Origin: Cytophagales bacterium
Lineage (GTDB): Bacteria; Bacteroidota; Bacteroidia; Cytophagales; 172606-1
Direction: 5' to 3'
DNA: 53,419 nt
Assembly (NCBI GenBank): GCA_030448185.1
Contig: JAUJNL010000046.1
Span: 1-53,419 of the forward strand
The first letter of the stretch is position 1; each line of letters opens with the position of its first letter. A model generated the notes under the pieces. The model had not been told where the DNA came from, ran no database searches, and worked only from the letters and a program-made list of their open reading frames with translations. A program made the translations under genes and the position numbers. Below, piece after piece: positions 27,702-37,024 of the stretch.

Positions 27702-28781
27702 ATGAAGATACACTTCTTCATAGAGGCGTTTGTATTGAAGCTATTCCTATCCTATTGGTCAGTTAACTCATTGCAGAATTTGGAACTTACGGAAGCCTCC
27801 ATTAAGCCATTACTTGCCAAACTACCTTTGTTGCAGCAGGAAATCGGGAAAGTGATTATCGGGCAACGCGAAACGGTAGAAGAACTGCTGATTACCCTGC
27901 TGGCTGGGGGCCATTGTCTGCTGGAGGGCGTACCCGGACTGGCAAAAACGCTGATGGTACGCACCTTATCCCAAGCCGTAACCCTTTCTTTCCAGCGGAT
28001 TCAGTTTACACCGGATCTGATGCCAACCGACATCATTGGTACTGAAGTATTGGAAGAAGACCATGCAACCGGCAAGCGTTTCTTTAAATTCAACCGCGGC
28101 CCTCTTTTCGCCAATATCGTCCTGGCCGATGAAATCAACCGGACGCCCCCTAAAACGCAGGCGGCCTTACTGGAAGCGATGCAAGAGTTCGCGGTTACCT
28201 ACGGGGGACAAACATATACGCTTGACCAGCCATTTTTCATTCTGGCCACGCAGAACCCGATAGAGCAAGCCGGTACGTACCCCTTACCCGAGGCCCAGCT
28301 TGACCGTTTTCTGTTATACATAAAGATTTTTTACCCGACTGAACAGGAAGAATTTGAAGTATTGAGCAGTACGATCGGTTCCCGCCGGGTAACTATACAC
28401 CCCATATTGGGCGGGGAAGAAATAATTGCTCTGCAAAGTCTGGTCCGGGAAGTGTCTATTAACGACGACCTGATCCGGTATGTAACCCGGTTGGTGCGGG
28501 CTACCCGTCCGGACGAGACGCCGCTTGCCTACGTGAAGGAGTGGGTACGTTGGGGGGCGGGGCCACGGGCCGGACAGGCGCTGCTGCTGACGGCTAAGGC
28601 CCGGGCCCTGCTTAAAGGCCGTTTTGCCGTTACCCTGGAAGATTTGCATACGATGGCCCTGCCGGTATTGCGGCACCGGGTGTTGGTTAATTTTAAGGCG
28701 GAAGCCGACGGAGTCACGCCGGATGAGGTAGTGAGGGAACTGCTAAAGCTGGTAGAGAAGCCAAAGAGCCCCCTGCGTTAA
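27702..28781 (+). CDS. MoxR-family AAA+ ATPase
   Basis: 359 aa. Walker A GVPGLAKT is near residues 76-83 and Walker B VLADEINR near 140-147. The sensor region ATQNPIEQAGTYPLPEAQLDRF is complete, and the C-terminal lid domain ends in LVEKPKSPL. MoxR ATPases act as chaperones with VWA proteins such as the Bat proteins; a VWA gene lies 9 kb upstream in this window. The first 40 residues before IKPLLAKLPLLQQEIGKV look non-conserved, so the true start may be internal. The frame is intact. Confidence 0.9.
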   Translation: MKIHFFIEAFVLKLFLSYWSVNSLQNLELTEASIKPLLAKLPLLQQEIGKVIIGQRETVEELLITLLAGGHCLLEGVPGLAKTLMVRTLSQAVTLSFQRIQFTPDLMPTDIIGTEVLEEDHATGKRFFKFNRGPLFANIVLADEINRTPPKTQAALLEAMQEFAVTYGGQTYTLDQPFFILATQNPIEQAGTYPLPEAQLDRFLLYIKIFYPTEQEEFEVLSSTIGSRRVTIHPILGGEEIIALQSLVREVSINDDLIRYVTRLVRATRPDETPLAYVKEWVRWGAGPRAGQALLLTAKARALLKGRFAVTLEDLHTMALPVLRHRVLVNFKAEADGVTPDEVVRELLKLVEKPKSPLR

Positions 28782-28853
28782 AAAAAATATCGCTTTGGGT
28801 TCATTTTCAATTGATTACCGTTATATATTTATAACCAACCCTATTCTGGCTGT

Positions 28854-30095
28854 ATGCTGTTTCTAAGACTTACCTACGAAAGTTTCCGGTTTGCCTGGCA
28901 CGCCCTGCGGTCCAATCTGCTGCGGACCTTACTGTCACTGCTGGGAGTAACCATTGGTATCTTTGCCATTATTACGGTGCTTACCGTAGTGGATTCACTG
29001 GAAAAGAACGTAAAAGACAGCATGGCCTTTCTGGGCAGTGAAACGGTATACGTATCTAAATGGCCGTTTATTTTCAGTCCTAACGTGCCCTGGTGGAAAT
29101 ACTTTAACCGTCCGGATATTACTTACGCTGAGTACCGTCACGTGGACCGCTATCTTACCGCAGCCAAGGCGCTTAGTATCATCAATTCGCGGGGCAACAA
29201 TACGCTCAGAAACAAAAGTAACAGCATTCAGGGGGTGTATATCTGGGGAACCTCCGAAAACTACGACCAGATCGGAGAAATTCCTTTTGAGGATGGACGT
29301 TATTTTACCCCTCAGGAACAGGAATCGGGCCGGGAAACCGCCATTATCGGATATAATATTGCCGAAACGCTATTTCCGGGACTGAACCCGCTGGGAAAAA
29401 CCTTTAAGGTGAAGGGGTTGAATTTTGTCGTCATCGGTACGCTGAAAAAACAAGGTAACGGCGTCCTCGGCGGCCCTGACTTTGACAATACCTGTTTTAT
29501 TCCCTATAAAGCGTACGAAAAAATGTTCCACACAAAGTTTTCGGAACCTTCCATGGTAGCTAAAGGACTACCAGAAGACGATAACCTCAACCAACTGGAG
29601 GCCGAAGTGATAGGACTAATGCGTGGGCGCCGCGGCCTTAAGCCGGCTCAGGAAGACAACTTTGCCGTTAACCGTTCGGAGCTGGTCATGACTGCCGTGG
29701 AAGGTATTTTCAGCGCGTTAACGGTAGCCGGCTGGATCATTGGCAGTTTCTCTATTCTGGTGGGCGGCTTTGGTATTGCCAACATCATGTTCGTATCAGT
29801 GAAGGAACGCACGAATATCATCGGGATTCAGAAGTCGCTGGGAGCCAAAAATTACTTTATCCTGTTTCAGTTTCTATTCGAAGCAGTATTTCTTAGCGTA
29901 CTGGGTGGCGCTGCTGGTTTACTCATTGTATACCTGGTCACCCTGATACCTTTCGGCAGTCTAGAGGTAACGCTTTCCCTCAAAAATATTATTTTGGGAT
30001 TAGGTGTATCCAGTGTAATAGGCGTGCTGTCCGGCGTAATTCCGGCCGCCTCGGCTGCCCGGCTTGACCCGGTCATTGCCATCCGGTCCAAATAA
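28854..30095 (+). CDS. MacB-like ABC transporter permease
   Basis: 413 aa. An N-terminal membrane segment (about residues 25-48, LLSLLGVTIGIFAIITVLTVV) is followed by a MacB-type periplasmic domain (about 50-275, e.g. PFEDGRYFTPQEQESGRE) and three C-terminal membrane segments (about 290-312, 335-365, 378-400) of FtsX/MacB type. It ends with PVIAIRSK, usual for the family. The ATPase subunit is not adjacent. Its substrate could be a lipoprotein, peptide or drug; unknown. MoxR is 72 bp upstream and may be unrelated. Confidence 0.9.
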   Translation: MLFLRLTYESFRFAWHALRSNLLRTLLSLLGVTIGIFAIITVLTVVDSLEKNVKDSMAFLGSETVYVSKWPFIFSPNVPWWKYFNRPDITYAEYRHVDRYLTAAKALSIINSRGNNTLRNKSNSIQGVYIWGTSENYDQIGEIPFEDGRYFTPQEQESGRETAIIGYNIAETLFPGLNPLGKTFKVKGLNFVVIGTLKKQGNGVLGGPDFDNTCFIPYKAYEKMFHTKFSEPSMVAKGLPEDDNLNQLEAEVIGLMRGRRGLKPAQEDNFAVNRSELVMTAVEGIFSALTVAGWIIGSFSILVGGFGIANIMFVSVKERTNIIGIQKSLGAKNYFILFQFLFEAVFLSVLGGAAGLLIVYLVTLIPFGSLEVTLSLKNIILGLGVSSVIGVLSGVIPAASAARLDPVIAIRSK

Positions 30096-30214
30096 ATTTT
30101 GCGTGGTTATGACTATTTCGTAACGCCGGGTCAGCACCTTGCGTAACGTAGCTGCAGTGCAGTATTATTTATGCTATATTTATTTCTACAACCCACCACA
30201 ACCAAATTTACCCC

Positions 30215-30601
30215 ATGAGCGTATTCCGTCTGATTATGATTGGCCTGCTGATATTAGGGCTATTAACCGGCGCCTACTTCGTATTTGGCAACTATAGTGA
30301 AGGAACCCGGGCTGGTACTATTGTCAAACTCAGTAATAAGGGAATCGTTTTCAAAACCGTGGAAGGCCAATTGAACTTGGGTGGACTGTCGGGAGAAACG
30401 GGTAGTCCGGCTACGACCTTATGGGACTTTTCGGTAAAAGGCAGTGAAGACGCCGTGGTGAAAGCATTAGAGGAAGCTTCCCTGAACGGTCATCGCATTA
30501 AACTGTTTTACAAGGAAAAATTTTACCGGCTTCCCTGGCAGGGCGACACCAGATACTACATCTATCAAGTGGAAACGCAGGATGGGAAGGTGATTGATTA
30601 G
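30215..30601 (+). CDS. small membrane-anchored protein, unknown
   Basis: 128 aa. One N-terminal membrane segment or signal anchor (about residues 6-26, LIMIGLLILGLLTGAYFVFG) and then a globular part (GTIVKLSNKGIVFKTVEGQLNL, LWDFSVKGSEDAVVKALEEA). This pattern is a conserved Bacteroidota family that is sometimes misnamed 6-phosphogluconate dehydrogenase in databases; I see no dehydrogenase motif. It probably faces the periplasm. Function unknown. Confidence 0.7.
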   Translation: MSVFRLIMIGLLILGLLTGAYFVFGNYSEGTRAGTIVKLSNKGIVFKTVEGQLNLGGLSGETGSPATTLWDFSVKGSEDAVVKALEEASLNGHRIKLFYKEKFYRLPWQGDTRYYIYQVETQDGKVID

Positions 30602-30640
30602 TTTCCGGTTTCCGATTTTTAGTTTCCGGTTGAAAGTGCT

Positions 30641-30811
30641 AAATACCGGTTAGGAAAATACCCGATGGTGGTTCGGCATTTAGCTTCACTGAGATAGTTG
30701 CAATGCCGAACTTGGGAAATGGCGGATTGGCAATCCGCTCAAAGGCCTTACAGTAGCTTATTGTAGACCTTTTTATTTACCACCACCCTTCAAATACCGG
30801 TTAGGAAAATA
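30641..30811. repeat. hairpin-rich unit flanked by 20-bp direct repeats
   Basis: AAATACCGGTTAGGAAAATA occurs perfectly at 30641-30660 and 30792-30811. Between them are three nested inverted repeats: TGGTGGT/ACCACCA (30666-30672, 30779-30785), GTTCGGCATT/AATGCCGAAC (30671-30680, 30702-30711) and GCGGATTG/CAATCCGC (30722-30729, 30731-30738). No gene lies in the gap 30602-30904. Confidence 0.75.
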
Positions 30812-30877
30812 TTCAAATGTTGCTTTGCAGCAACTAGAAACTGGAAACAGCCGTTTCGCATTTCCCGCTTAACCTGT

Positions 30878-30885
30878 TAGTTTTG
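30878..30885 (+). promoter_or_regulatory. candidate -7 element (TAGTTTTG) for lysS
   Basis: TAGTTTTG fits TAnnTTTG, and a TTTC-type -33 candidate is about 20 bp upstream (near 30854). Transcription would start about 10 bp before the lysS ATG region. Confidence 0.45.
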
Positions 30886-30904
30886 CACCCCCAACCTCCT
30901 ATTT

Positions 30905-32638
30905 ATGCAACTAAGCGAACAGGAAATCAAGCGACGCGAAAAGCTCGACGAATTAATGAAACTAGGCATTGAGCCCTATCCGGCCGAAGCCTTTGAGGTG
31001 AACGTCACCATCGACGACATTCACCGGAACTACGAGAAACACAAAACCGACTATAAAAACATCTCGCTGGCTGGCCGGATCATGAGCTTCCGGGTCATGG
31101 GCAGCGCTTCCTTTGCCGAGTTGCAGGACGCTACCGGTCGCCTCCAACTCTATTTTCGCCGCGACGACCTGTGCCCCGGAGAGGATAAAACTTTATACAA
31201 TACCGTTTTCAGAAAACTGCTCGACATCGGTGATATCATCGGCGTGAAGGGTTTTGTATTTACGACCCAAACCGGCGAAATTTCCATCCACGTCACCAGC
31301 TTTAAGCTGCTGGCTAAAGCCCTCAAACCACTACCGATTGTCAAGCGGGAAGCAGATGAGCAGGGCAATGTGAAGGAGTACGATGCTTTTACTGACCCCG
31401 AAATCCGTTACCGCCAGCGGTACGTGGACTTGATCGTGAATCCGCAGGTGCGCGAAGTGTTCCGGAAGCGTACCCAATTGGTCAATTCCATGCGGACTTT
31501 CTTGGGCAACAAGGGTTATATGGAGGTGGAAACGCCAGTTTTACAGCCATTATATGGCGGTGCGGCGGCTCGTCCTTTCAAAACGCACCATAATACGCTG
31601 GACATGACCCTGTACCTGCGGATTGCCAATGAACTGTACCTGAAGCGGCTGATCGTGGGTGGTTTTGACGGAGTATTTGAGTTTGCCAAAGACTTCCGCA
31701 ATGAAGGCATGAGCCGGTTCCATAACCCCGAATTTACTCAGGTAGAGCTATACGTAGCTTACAAAGACTACCACTGGATGATGAATCTGGTGGAGGAAAT
31801 GGTGGAGAAAGTGGCCCTGGATCTGCATGGCACTACGGAAGTGCAGGTAGGCGAACACGTCATCAATTTTGCCCGTCCGTGGAAGCGCTTTACCATGTTT
31901 GAGGCTATCGGGCATTTTACGGGCATTGATATTTCGGAGATGGACGAAGCCGGACTGCGTGGCGTGTGTAGGAAACTGAATATTGAAGCCGATGAAACGA
32001 TGGGTAAGGGAAAGCTGATTGATGAAATTTTCGGAGAGACCTGCGAAGGTAAACTGATCCAACCTACGTTCATCACCGATTACCCCGTGGAAATGTCGCC
32101 GCTGGCCAAAAAGCACCGCGACAAGCCGGGTCTGGTAGAACGGTTTGAGGCCATTTGCAACGGCAAGGAGATCTGCAATGCCTTCTCCGAGCTCAATGAC
32201 CCTATCGATCAGCGGAAGCGTTTTGAGGAACAACTCGAACTCGGCAAACGCGGTGACGTGGAGGCTATGGTGCTGGATGAAGACTTCTTGCGGTCCCTGG
32301 AATACGGCATGCCCCCAACGGCCGGTCTCGGGATTGGTATTGACCGCCTGAGCATGATCATGACTAACCAGCATTCGATTCAGGACGTGCTGTTCTTCCC
32401 GCAGATGCGACCTGAGAAGCGGTCTACTGTGCCTACTGGAGAAGATTTCCTGGCCGCTGGCGTACCGGCCGAGTGGATTCCCGCTTTCCTGTCCATGAAT
32501 TTTAAGTCTATGGAAGATTTTAAAGCCGTTAATCCTAACAAAGTTTTCAATGACCTTGGCGGCCTTCGCAAAAAATTGAAGCTGGAAGCAAAAATGCCAA
32601 CGCTGGATGAGGTGAAGCATTGGCTAAGTGGGCAGTAA
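30905..32638 (+). CDS. lysS: lysyl-tRNA synthetase, class II
   Basis: 577 aa. The N-terminal OB anticodon-binding domain is at about residues 55-140. Class II motif 2 is [20 protein letters not shown] (about 263-282). Motif 3 is in [13 protein letters not shown] (about 473-485). The enzyme charges tRNA-Lys. It is longer than the roughly 500-aa standard form because of a C-terminal tail ([18 protein letters not shown] to the end) typical of Bacteroidota. The frame is intact. Confidence 0.97.
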   Translation: MQLSEQEIKRREKLDELMKLGIEPYPAEAFEVNVTIDDIHRNYEKHKTDYKNISLAGRIMSFRVMGSASFAELQDATGRLQLYFRRDDLCPGEDKTLYNTVFRKLLDIGDIIGVKGFVFTTQTGEISIHVTSFKLLAKALKPLPIVKREADEQGNVKEYDAFTDPEIRYRQRYVDLIVNPQVREVFRKRTQLVNSMRTFLGNKGYMEVETPVLQPLYGGAAARPFKTHHNTLDMTLYLRIANELYLKRLIVGGFDGVFEFAKDFRNEGMSRFHNPEFTQVELYVAYKDYHWMMNLVEEMVEKVALDLHGTTEVQVGEHVINFARPWKRFTMFEAIGHFTGIDISEMDEAGLRGVCRKLNIEADETMGKGKLIDEIFGETCEGKLIQPTFITDYPVEMSPLAKKHRDKPGLVERFEAICNGKEICNAFSELNDPIDQRKRFEEQLELGKRGDVEAMVLDEDFLRSLEYGMPPTAGLGIGIDRLSMIMTNQHSIQDVLFFPQMRPEKRSTVPTGEDFLAAGVPAEWIPAFLSMNFKSMEDFKAVNPNKVFNDLGGLRKKLKLEAKMPTLDEVKHWLSGQ

Positions 32639-32652
32639 GTAGTCATTGGTCA

Positions 32653-32739
32653 GAAGACGGAAGACCGAAGTCGGGAGGATATTGTCATCAGTCAGTAGAA
32701 GAAAATGCTTCGGTCTTCTGACTTCGGTCTTCCATCTTC
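32653..32739. repeat. 20-bp inverted repeat downstream of lysS
   Basis: GAAGACGGAAGACCGAAGTC at 32653-32672 has an inverse copy with one mismatch at 32720-32739. CTTCGGTCTTC is also repeated directly at 32708 and 32722. There is no gene here. Confidence 0.75.
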
Positions 32740-32830
32740 CTTCATCATTCGAAATTGGCTTCGCTGCTACTTCGTGGTGGCTTCGCCGAGCTTCGGTTCT
32801 TTGTTCGATATTCATAATTATACCTCTCCC

Positions 32831-32870
32831 CAAACAAATAGCCCCGCCTAGTGACGGGGCTATTTGTTTG
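32831..32870. terminator. bidirectional terminator between lysS and csp
   Basis: A perfect 16-bp stem (CAAACAAATAGCCCCG / CGGGGCTATTTGTTTG) with an 8-nt loop, just past the convergent ends of lysS and the cold-shock gene. Confidence 0.85.
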
Positions 32871-32894
32871 AAGGTCTTTTGTTGTAAAGGGTTG

Positions 32895-33086
32895 TTACAT
32901 CTTTTTCACGTTTACGGCATTCATACCTTTTTTGCCGTCAATCTTGTCATACACTACTTTGTCGTTTTCGTTGACCTTGTCCACGAGACCGGTTACGTGC
33001 ACAAAAATTTCCTGATTGGATTCGTCTTCCTTGATAAAGCCGTAACCTTTGCTTTCCAGGAAGAATTTAACGGTACCTGTTTGCAT
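32895..33086 (-). CDS. cold-shock protein, CspA family
   Basis: 63 aa from ATG 33086; an upstream in-frame start at 33143 would add a leader that is not part of the family. The RNA-binding motifs RNP1 KGYGFI (residues 13-18) and RNP2 IFVHV (27-31) are present. It is a single-stranded nucleic-acid-binding OB-fold protein that can act as an RNA chaperone. It converges with lysS at a strong terminator. A TATATTTG promoter element is about 32 bp upstream of the start. Confidence 0.92.
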   Translation of the reverse strand: MQTGTVKFFLESKGYGFIKEDESNQEIFVHVTGLVDKVNENDKVVYDKIDGKKGMNAVNVKKM

Positions 33087-33117
33087 AATAATAAACTGTA
33101 TATAATTGGAACTTAAC

Positions 33118-33125
33118 CAAATATA
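33118..33125 (-). promoter_or_regulatory. candidate -7 element (TATATTTG) for csp
   Basis: On the minus strand TATATTTG fits TAnnTTTG. It lies 32 bp before the csp ATG, giving a short leader. Confidence 0.45.
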
Positions 33126-33272
33126 TAAATTGCATACATTCAACGCTATTATTTTTTCAAAAAATATTTGCAGTTTTTCGTATAATTTAACCGGGGCTGA
33201 TTTCTTATGCTCAGCCTAATAAGGGGCTGTTTTTCAGCCAAGTCATAAAAGTTCAAAAGGGAAGGAAAGGCT

Positions 33273-33776
33273 ATGAAAACGCTCTATTTAATCAGACACG
33301 CCAAGTCCAGCTGGGATGATCCATCTCTGACCGATTTTGACCGTCCGTTAAACAATCGAGGCAAAAAAGACGCCCCGAAGATGGGAAAACAATTAGCCCA
33401 AGGCGGACACCGCCCCGACATTTTATTATCCAGCCCGGCCAAGCGTGCCTGGAATACGGCTAAGAAGATAGCAAAAGTATTAGGGTTTTCTAAAGAGGAT
33501 ATTGCCAAAGATCCGAAGTTGTATCATGCTGATGTTAGCACCTTATTGACAGTTGTACAGTCACAGGACGACCAGGGACAATCCCTGATGCTGTTTGGGC
33601 ATAATCCGGGTCTGACGGAGTTTGCTACGCTGCTTTGTAAACACGAGTTCGGCAACATCCCGACTGCCGGAGTCGTTTGCATTAATTTTGAGGTAAGCTC
33701 CTGGAAAGACGTACAGTATCACAGGGGTAAATTGCAGTTCTTCGACTATCCCAAGAAACATCAGCCGCAGGGGTAA
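33273..33776 (+). CDS. histidine phosphatase, SixA-like
   Basis: 167 aa. RHG-type motif LIRHAKSSW (Arg8, His9) and second His in FGHNPGLTE (His110) are visible. This is the SixA/phosphoglycerate-mutase-like phosphohistidine phosphatase family, small single-domain enzymes that remove phosphate from histidine residues of phosphotransfer proteins. The target here is unknown. A 28-bp inverted repeat follows the stop codon. Confidence 0.85.
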   Translation: MKTLYLIRHAKSSWDDPSLTDFDRPLNNRGKKDAPKMGKQLAQGGHRPDILLSSPAKRAWNTAKKIAKVLGFSKEDIAKDPKLYHADVSTLLTVVQSQDDQGQSLMLFGHNPGLTEFATLLCKHEFGNIPTAGVVCINFEVSSWKDVQYHRGKLQFFDYPKKHQPQG

Positions 33777-33791
33777 TTAGAAAAGTAGTAG

Positions 33792-33862
33792 CGTCATTGC
33801 GAGGCACGAAGCAATCTTTAGCGTATCTCCGAAAAAAGATTGCTTCGTGCCTCGCAATGACG
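33792..33862. repeat. 28-bp perfect inverted repeat (dispersed-repeat type)
   Basis: Arms 33792-33819 and 33835-33862 are perfectly complementary, with a 15-nt loop. The left arm begins CGTCATTGCGAGGCACGAAG. The gap separates sixA and manA, so it may also end transcription from both sides. Confidence 0.85.
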
Positions 33863-33902
33863 GTTCTTGCAGGTTATAGAATTATTTGAACAAACAAAAA
33901 GG

Positions 33903-34900
33903 CTATTTTTTCGCCGGAAAATAGGTTTCCAGCACCTTAAATTCACCTTCTGGCTGGAGTTCTATGTTCTTAATAGCCGCCGGAATCAGGATGCTTTCTC
34001 TTTTGCCAGTTGGGTGCTGCCACCGTTGTATTGCAGCGTAAGCTTGCCTTCCGTGCAGATCAGGATCACGAAAGAATCAAGATGACTATAGTCACGGGTT
34101 ACGGGTTTATCAAAATGCAGGCGATTCGTGATGAAATAAGGGCACGCTACCACCTGAGCTGCTTCATTCTTGTCACGCCGGTAATCAGACCGGTAATCGG
34201 GATAGGCATTGTAATCAATTACGTCTACCGCTTCCTCAGTGTGCAGTTCGCGGAGATTGCCCTTGGCATCGCGGCGGTCAAAGTCGTAGACCCGGTAGGT
34301 GATATCCGAAGTCTGCTGAATTTCGGCAATCAGCAGACCGGCTCCGATGCTGTGAATGCGGCCAGCCGGCAGGAAAACGGCGTCGTCTGGCTGTACGGAC
34401 ATGATATTGAGAATCTCGTCCAACTGCCGGCGGTTCAGGTAGTCAAGATACGTCTCTTTATCAACTTTGCGTTTAAAGCCTACCCGCATGGTGGCTCCCT
34501 GATCGGCTTCCAATACATACCACATTTCCGTTTTACCGGCTGAGTTGTGGCGTTTGCGGCCCACGGTATCGTCAGGGTGCACCTGGATAGATAAATCTTC
34601 CCGGGCATCGAGAAATTTGATCAGCAGGGGAAACTCGTTACCGAACTGCCGGTACACAGCCTCACCTACCAGCTGCCCCTTATAGGCATCAATTAGGCTC
34701 CGTAAATCTTTTCCATCGAGGGGGCCACCTTTTACTACGGATATGTTTTTATCTACTCCTGACACTTCCCAGCTTTCGCCGCATTGCTTAACCGGTGAAA
34801 AGTCTTTCCCCAGAACAGTCTTGATTTTATTACCGCCCCAAATCCGTTCCTGAAAAATGGGGTGAAATTTCAAAGGGTACAATGGGTGTTGCGTTGCCAT
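33903..34900 (-). CDS. manA: class I mannose-6-phosphate isomerase (one frameshift near C-terminus)
   Basis: About 332 aa when restored; the printed frame would stop early at 33986. Zn ligands are visible: Gln106 and His108 in SIQVHPDD, Glu125 in KTEMWYVLE, and His in AGRIHSIGAG (about 187). It interconverts mannose-6-P and fructose-6-P for glycan synthesis. A missing base near 34000 moves the frame; restoring it gives ESILIPAAIKNIELQ and ends in the stop at 33903. The gene converges with sixA at a 28-bp inverted repeat. Confidence 0.88.
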
Positions 34901-35181
34901 AAGATGGACGTAAAGATTGGTATTGAATCATTTAATTAGCTGTCTCCAATTTTATAGATTAATCACGGCTGTGCAAAATATATTGCTTAAAACTATCGAT
35001 CCTGATATTCACTTCGATGATTAATCCGGGCTTTCCGAACCATTTCTACTATTTCATAATATTTTTTTCGGCTGAGGTTACAATTGTTTTTCGGCGGGTT
35101 ACCAATAAGCAAATACGGGCAACCTTTTCTCTTCCCGCAATGAAGTAAACGTTCATCCCTCACCATCAAAGCAACCTTACT
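34901..35181. other. gap upstream of manA
   Basis: No gene or strong structure is seen here; it holds the manA leader and an AT-rich stretch near 35055. Confidence 0.4.
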
Positions 35182-35391
35182 ATGTTTTTTCTCTGTAATG
35201 TGTTATCCGACGACAACCGGGAAGATGATTTGAAAAATAATCAATCCGCCTACGAAATATACGTGAGCTTCGATCCCTTCACTTTCGAAATCCGGGAATC
35301 CGTTTACGCTTATCAGCATCACGCGCAGCATACTTCTTTTCATCCAGAGCCAGCAGAACAATCAGTTGCAAAAGCCCTCCTGAAGTTATAA
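35182..35391 (+). CDS. small hypothetical protein
   Basis: 69 aa, not recognised. Acidic and His-rich (SAYEIYVSFDPFTFEIRESVY, YQHHAQHTSFHPEPAEQ), with no membrane segment. It starts with ATG and stands alone between manA (divergent) and coaX (convergent), with a terminator hairpin beyond it. It may be real, but there is no homology to support it. Confidence 0.4.
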   Translation: MFFLCNVLSDDNREDDLKNNQSAYEIYVSFDPFTFEIRESVYAYQHHAQHTSFHPEPAEQSVAKALLKL

Positions 35392-35450
35392 TATGCCTTT
35401 GTGTCCGGTATTAGTTACCAAAATTTCTCTTCATATAGTAGTTGCATAAA

Positions 35451-35479
35451 AAAACGCAGTATTTGTAATGCTGCGTTTT
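35451..35479. terminator. terminator between the small gene and coaX
   Basis: AAAACGCAG / CTGCGTTTT with an 11-nt loop and T runs on both sides suits both convergent genes. Confidence 0.65.
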
Positions 35480-35503
35480 TCTATTTGCCAAAGCGTTTAG
35501 TTG

Positions 35504-36295
35504 TCATATATGAACCATGCTTTTCCTCGGAAGGGCATTTTCGCCAATAATGCGGATGCCGTCGAGGGTAAGCGTAGGAAGGATGGCGTGGAAGGTGCGT
35601 TTCAGCGGTGAAAGAATAGACGATAAACCGCCCGTAGCAACCGCCAGACATGCCGGGTCGTGTAGCTCCGTCCGGATTTGGGTAAGAATGGATTCAATCA
35701 GTCCAACATAACCCATTAATACACCGGCCTGTATCGCCTGAACCGTATTTTTACCCATAGCAGACCGGGGCATTTCCAGCGGTACTGCCGGAAGCTTGGC
35801 GGTATTCTGCGACAAGGCCCGAATGGCGGTCTGCAAACCAGGGGCAATCGCTACTCCCAGCAGCTTACCGTCTCCCGATACAGTAGTGAATGTAAGGGCA
35901 GTTCCAAAATCGACGACTACACAGTTTTGCCGGTAGCGGGAATAGGCTGCCACGGCATTGGCAAACAGGTCAGAGCCGATTTCGTAGGGATTGTCGATCT
36001 GCACTTTCAACAAAGGGTACGCCTCCGGCCGGACTATTACGGGCTTTTTACTGAATAGCTCTTCAACTACCTCTTCAAAAACATGGGTCAGGGAGGGTAC
36101 TACGCTACTTAGCGCTACGGCATTAATGCTATCCGGAGAAAGATCAGCTTCCAGAAAGTAATTGACTATTTTCAGTTCGTAAGCCAGAGCTGGCTCCTGA
36201 GTCATGGTCTGGATACGCCAAACGTACAGCCACTCCTCACCTTTGCTCAGCCCAAGTACTACATCTGAGTTACCAATGTCAATTGCCAGCAGCAT
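35504..36295 (-). CDS. coaX: type III pantothenate kinase
   Basis: 263 aa. The phosphate-binding loop AIDIGNSDVV (residues 4-13) and the catalytic-site block NCVVVDFGTALTFTTV (about 119-134) are typical of CoaX, which does the first step of coenzyme A synthesis. Other family marks are GSDLFANAVAAYSRY and MPRSAMGKNTVQAIQAG. The length is normal and the frame intact. The start ATG has no strong context. Confidence 0.93.
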   Translation of the reverse strand: MLLAIDIGNSDVVLGLSKGEEWLYVWRIQTMTQEPALAYELKIVNYFLEADLSPDSINAVALSSVVPSLTHVFEEVVEELFSKKPVIVRPEAYPLLKVQIDNPYEIGSDLFANAVAAYSRYRQNCVVVDFGTALTFTTVSGDGKLLGVAIAPGLQTAIRALSQNTAKLPAVPLEMPRSAMGKNTVQAIQAGVLMGYVGLIESILTQIRTELHDPACLAVATGGLSSILSPLKRTFHAILPTLTLDGIRIIGENALPRKSMVHI

Positions 36296-36452
36296 AGTCA
36301 GTTCCCAGTTTTGGGTTTATAGTTTCTGGTTGAAGAGTTAATGGGGTTGATTTCTGTATCAAACTTCCTAAATCCAAGAAAGAATCGATTACTGGTAATT
36401 ATTTAATTTTCAATAGTTCATTAACCCATCGACACATAATCTAACTAGCCCA

Positions 36453-36983
36453 TCAACTGAGTTTCTTCAGGTTATACTTGATTGAGTCTACTAAGTTTTC
36501 TCCCAACGGGAATAGGGCCGAGGCTTTATTGATCACATTGGGTGCAATAGACGAAACCACCGGGTAGATAAACGTCTCTCCCGTGGCCGTATTCGGCATA
36601 TTTACGCCTATGGCATGAATGAGCCAGAAGAATACACTTACCCCGAAAGCCCAGGTCAAAATACCAATTAAAGCTCCAGCCATGCTGTCGAAGGAGCCCA
36701 ACAGGGTATACTGAATAGATTTATGGAGCATCTGCCCCAGTTTGTTGACTAGAAGAATGATCGGGAAAAAGATGATTCCAAAGGCGAAATAGGGCAAAAA
36801 CTTATTATTTCCCGAAAAGTGGGGAGCCAGCCACTTCAGTCCGACATCCAGCAGCTTAAAGCCCAGAATCACTGCCAGCACAAAGGCGATTATGGCAATA
36901 ATGGACATCATCAAGCCTTTTTTGTAGCCATTATAAGCACCCCATAGTAAGGGCACCAGTATTAACAGATCGAGGGTTTTCAT
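36453..36983 (-). CDS. CvpA family membrane protein
   Basis: 176 aa from ATG 36983. The open frame extends 35 codons upstream, but that part reads through repeats and is not family-like. Four membrane segments are expected (about residues 5-22, 28-48, 65-88, 100-130). CvpA proteins are linked to colicin V production and biofilm traits in E. coli; the molecular role is unclear. It is followed at short distance by YqeY on the same strand, beyond a repeat-rich gap. Confidence 0.75.
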   Translation of the reverse strand: MKTLDLLILVPLLWGAYNGYKKGLMMSIIAIIAFVLAVILGFKLLDVGLKWLAPHFSGNNKFLPYFAFGIIFFPIILLVNKLGQMLHKSIQYTLLGSFDSMAGALIGILTWAFGVSVFFWLIHAIGVNMPNTATGETFIYPVVSSIAPNVINKASALFPLGENLVDSIKYNLKKLS

Positions 36984-37024
36984 GGGAAGGCATTTGTGAT
37001 GTTCGATTGGCGATTTTCGATGTG

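Noticed and set aside
31748..32620. Long minus-strand frame inside lysS
   Set aside because: It is antisense to the well-supported lysyl-tRNA synthetase and has no recognisable domain.
32646..33116. Plus-strand frame covering the repeats and the csp gene
   Set aside because: It is antisense to csp and reads through inverted repeats and a terminator.
34010..34543. Plus-strand frame inside manA
   Set aside because: It is antisense to the isomerase gene and lacks domains.
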